Assembly (NCBI GenBank): GCA_961205875.1
Contig: OY540817.1
Coordinates: 14,047,001 to 14,111,000, forward strand
Source of the DNA: Sialis fuliginosa
Lineage: Eukaryota > Arthropoda > Insecta > Megaloptera > Sialidae
DNA length: 64,000 nucleotides
Reading direction: 5' to 3'
In this document: positions 61,483 to 64,000 of the stretch, in pieces
Layout: each line of letters opens with the position of its first letter
Numbering within the stretch: the stretch's first letter is position 1
Position numbers and translations under genes: made by a program
The notes under the pieces: model-generated
Told to the model about the DNA's origin: nothing
Database searches by the model: none
Seen by the model: the letters and a program-made list of their open reading frames with translations, nothing else

Positions 61483-62222
61483 GGTACGCTAGAGATATTT
61501 TATGTACTCATAGTGAGAGTTTCGACAACGACGCCATTTTTAGACAAACCAGCATTTATGTATTATTTTTAGCACGTATTAAAAAACTTAAATTAAAATT
61601 AAACGTAATGTAATAATATGAAGTATATTAAATGGTATTGATTAGTAAAATCAGATAATACGGGTGTGAGTGAAACTTAACTAAGGTACTGGCACCAGTT
61701 ATGGTCGCTATAAGAGCAAGGTTTACTGTTTTTGTGTTTGACGGGCTTATTTTTTGTAATTATCATGAACTGAAGTTTCTAATAAAACAAGTAACTCTTT
61801 ATTTAATAAATTTATTTACCAAATTCCGCAAATATAGTTTGTTTTTTTAATTATAGCCTTTTATGTTGTTTACTGGAGAAAAATGTGTAGAAGAAAGAAT
61901 CGTCAAATTTGAAACAATGTAAAGCAGTTGCTATGATAATATAATAATTAATAAATAAATTTTATCTACTAATAATTAGTTTAAATGTCCTCCATTTTGA
62001 CATCTATTGCCTGATTGTCATCAAATCACGCTGTAAGACAGTTAAATGTATATAGATTAATATTCAGAAATGGTAGTAATCAAATATCAACAAATATTTC
62101 GAATTCTGTACATTTAATTACAAAATAGCCATTACTGGAGTCATATCCAAGACTAGTGCCAGTACCTTATCTACAATCAGTCGGGCTGTCGGAACTCTTA
62201 CTATAAATATCTCTAATGTACG
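61483..62222. mobile_element. ~740-bp inverted-repeat element
   Basis: The left end GTACGCTAGAGATATTTTA pairs with the right end, inverted, GTACATTAGAGATATTTATA. TAGTGAGAGTTTCGA / TAGTAAGAGTTCCGA follows. Further in, GGTACTGGCACCAG (61685) pairs with CTAGTGCCAGTACC (62152), so the inverted match is discontinuous. No protein is encoded. Confidence 0.6.
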
Positions 62223-62229
62223 CAAAAAG

Positions 62230-62425
62230 GGCTCGCTTTCTGAGATTGCGTGTATATGTGTACGCAACAGGTTGCGCCAGTACCGGATGTCGGCCTATAG
62301 GTTTTCACACACACTGTAACAATCGTTGCGGCGCGTTGCCCTTGAACCCCGCGGACGCGCCGTGAACGAGAGCGCGATCTCATAGCAGTCTTTGTTGATC
62401 CATGTCGTAAAGTCAGAGTTTTGGT
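62230..62425. promoter_or_regulatory. GC-rich island, possible promoter/first exon
   Basis: About 200 bp with many CpG dinucleotides (GTTGCGGCGCGTTGCC, CCCGCGGACGCGCCGTG, GAGAGCGCGATC) stands out sharply from the AT-rich background. No inverted ends were found at its edges. A promoter with first exon for a gene beyond the window is the simplest reading; a decayed GC-rich transposon is the alternative. Confidence 0.35.
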
Positions 62426-63868
62426 TTGTAGACAGCAGTTATATACATGTATGGTGCACTATTAAAAAAATAAAATGGAGCCAACAATGCGATGTAGTTG
62501 GCCGATATTAATCTGAATGGAAGAAATTGTACTTATGATAAATATGTTTCCATTGAGGCAACTAAATGAAAAAAATAGTTTTGTTGAGCGTAGTTGTTCT
62601 TGGTCGAAAATTAACTCTCATGCGCGAAGTGTGTTTTCACTTTCTATATAGGTACTTGGAAAAATTGCTTTTTTTAACAAAAAGCAAACGCCTCCAATAG
62701 TTTGTAATTTTGTATTACGATCTTAGGAACATTACCTAATATAATACCCTATTTGCAAGATCAAGACTTCAGCAGAAAACACGGATCCTCTATCCCGGAA
62801 TTCTCGACGCCGCCTCACATAAGAGGACCGTCGACGTATTAATGGAACAATATATGTATATTGTTTATTCAACCGACAAAAAATTCGTAGTTAACGGAAT
62901 AATTCTATTCCATTCGCCGCATTTAACGTTACCGCGTAATTGAGCGAATTACGTTTTCTTTCTTTTTTCAGAATCTTTTTAACAGTGTGGTATTTCTGAA
63001 GAAAAGGGAAATTGCCTATTTCATAAATTCCATTAATTGTAATTAGTAATATTATAATAATAATTTTTATTAATACATCTATAGGTAAAATTCAGGAGGA
63101 TATGGACTTATTACTATTATTACATACACCCCTGTAATCTGTAATTGTTTTGGTCGTTTTTGGTAGAAAATAACCTTGCTGATCTCGGGGAAACAATAAT
63201 TTGAGAAAAAAATAGAACATTTATATATTTTTTGTGTATTCTGATGTAAAATTTCTTATGCTATTTTAATCGAACTGAAAGTAAGTATATTTTTTTAAAA
63301 TATTTGTTGGAAATTAAAAAAATATGTCATCCCGATTACAAATATACAAAAATTTTATCAAAACATTATTGCTGAATGCTGAGGGTCCACTAGAATCTGT
63401 TATAGGGGTCTGTAAGCGAGGTTAAGAAACTCTGGTTAACAGGTATAACAAACGACATTATCCAGCTTTATTTTATAACACATAGAACGCGCGCGAACGT
63501 TTTTAAAACATTTTATTGTGTGCGTATGATAGGTACCTGTCTAGTGCCTATATCATGAGACTGAACAAAGGTGAACATCACGAATGCTGTGAGTGTATAA
63601 AATATAATTAACGTCCTTAATAATAGTGTCTGCCTGTTATGTTCGCGTGTCCAATGGCAGCTAAAGGAGAAATAATTGAGTTATTCAGAAACTAATGCGA
63701 TCAATTCAATTTTTTATATTTTTTTTACAATATAAATCGATTTTGAAATTTTCAAGAAAACGATTTATGTTATAAATTTTGACTCATTTGCACCTATATT
63801 CACAGTATATTCAGTTCTCGGAAATTTTTGATTATATTTTCTATTTTATTTCCAATTTTTTACCAATT
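62426..63868. other. Gene-free stretch
   Basis: AT-rich with a few GC-richer patches (62780-62840, 63485-63540). No exon, tRNA or paired termini are identified. Confidence 0.45.
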
Positions 63869-64000
63869 GTCCACTTTCTGGAAAGTCAGGGAAAACTCAG
63901 GGAAGCCTAAAGTGGCCAGGGAATTTCTTTAAAATTCTGAAAAGTCAGGGAGTTTATTATATCTGGGAAGTCAGTGAAGAAGAAAAAAGTGTATACTCTC
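63869..64000. mobile_element. Partial copy of the TTCCCTGACTTTTCC element, cut by the window end
   Basis: It starts GTCCACTTTCTGGAAAGTCA and has several GTCAGGGA / GCCAGGGAA units, the reverse-complement form of the element at 26999-27250. The right terminus lies outside the window. Confidence 0.8.

Overview
This is nuclear DNA of an animal, almost certainly an insect. The coding genes are broken by short GT-AG introns, many of them 55-120 bp. One gene encodes a ZAD-plus-C2H2 zinc-finger protein, an arthropod-type architecture, and another a TRPA channel. The background is very AT-rich and crowded with small inverted-repeat transposons. The very short introns and transposon style would suit a hemipteran such as an aphid relative, but I cannot name the species.

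Layout. 1-16.8 kb: no convincing gene. It holds a tandem duplication, two hAT-type elements with perfect 8-bp target duplications, a piggyBac-type MITE and a foldback element with a tRNA-like arm. 16.9-19.5 kb (-): zinc-finger gene, 4 exons, 566 aa. 21.2-25.4 kb (-): lysosomal-type beta-galactosidase, GH35, 11 exons, 681 aa. 26.2-27.8 kb (-): a tiny Swi5 recombination gene, 2 coding exons, 88 aa, with nested MITEs in its intron. 28.8-33.9 kb (+): TRPA channel, 11 exons, 1112 aa. 35.1-41.2 kb (-): two tandem LRR genes with intronless coding regions, one membrane-anchored and one apparently secreted. 42.2-43.0 kb (-), perhaps reaching 46.6 kb: exons of an unrecognised gene. 48.3-53.9 kb (+): type III sodium-phosphate transporter (PiT/SLC20), 7 coding exons, 561 aa, with a 1.2-kb tRNA-bearing foldback element in one intron. 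54-64 kb: noncoding, with several MITEs and a GC-rich island near 62.3 kb.

The exon models of the five multi-exon genes were checked by hand: each junction has GT-AG signals and each summed length is a multiple of three. The genes do not form a pathway; each is an independent transcription unit. Swi5 and TRPA diverge from a shared region of about 0.75-1 kb. The phosphate transporter and a possible minus-strand gene may diverge from about 46.6-47.0 kb.

The least explained items are: (a) two related foldback elements carrying inward-facing tRNA-like segments; (b) the unrecognised exons at 42.2-43.0 kb; (c) two in-frame minus-strand exon-like segments just beyond the TRPA gene; (d) the tandem LRR pair that differs in membrane anchoring.
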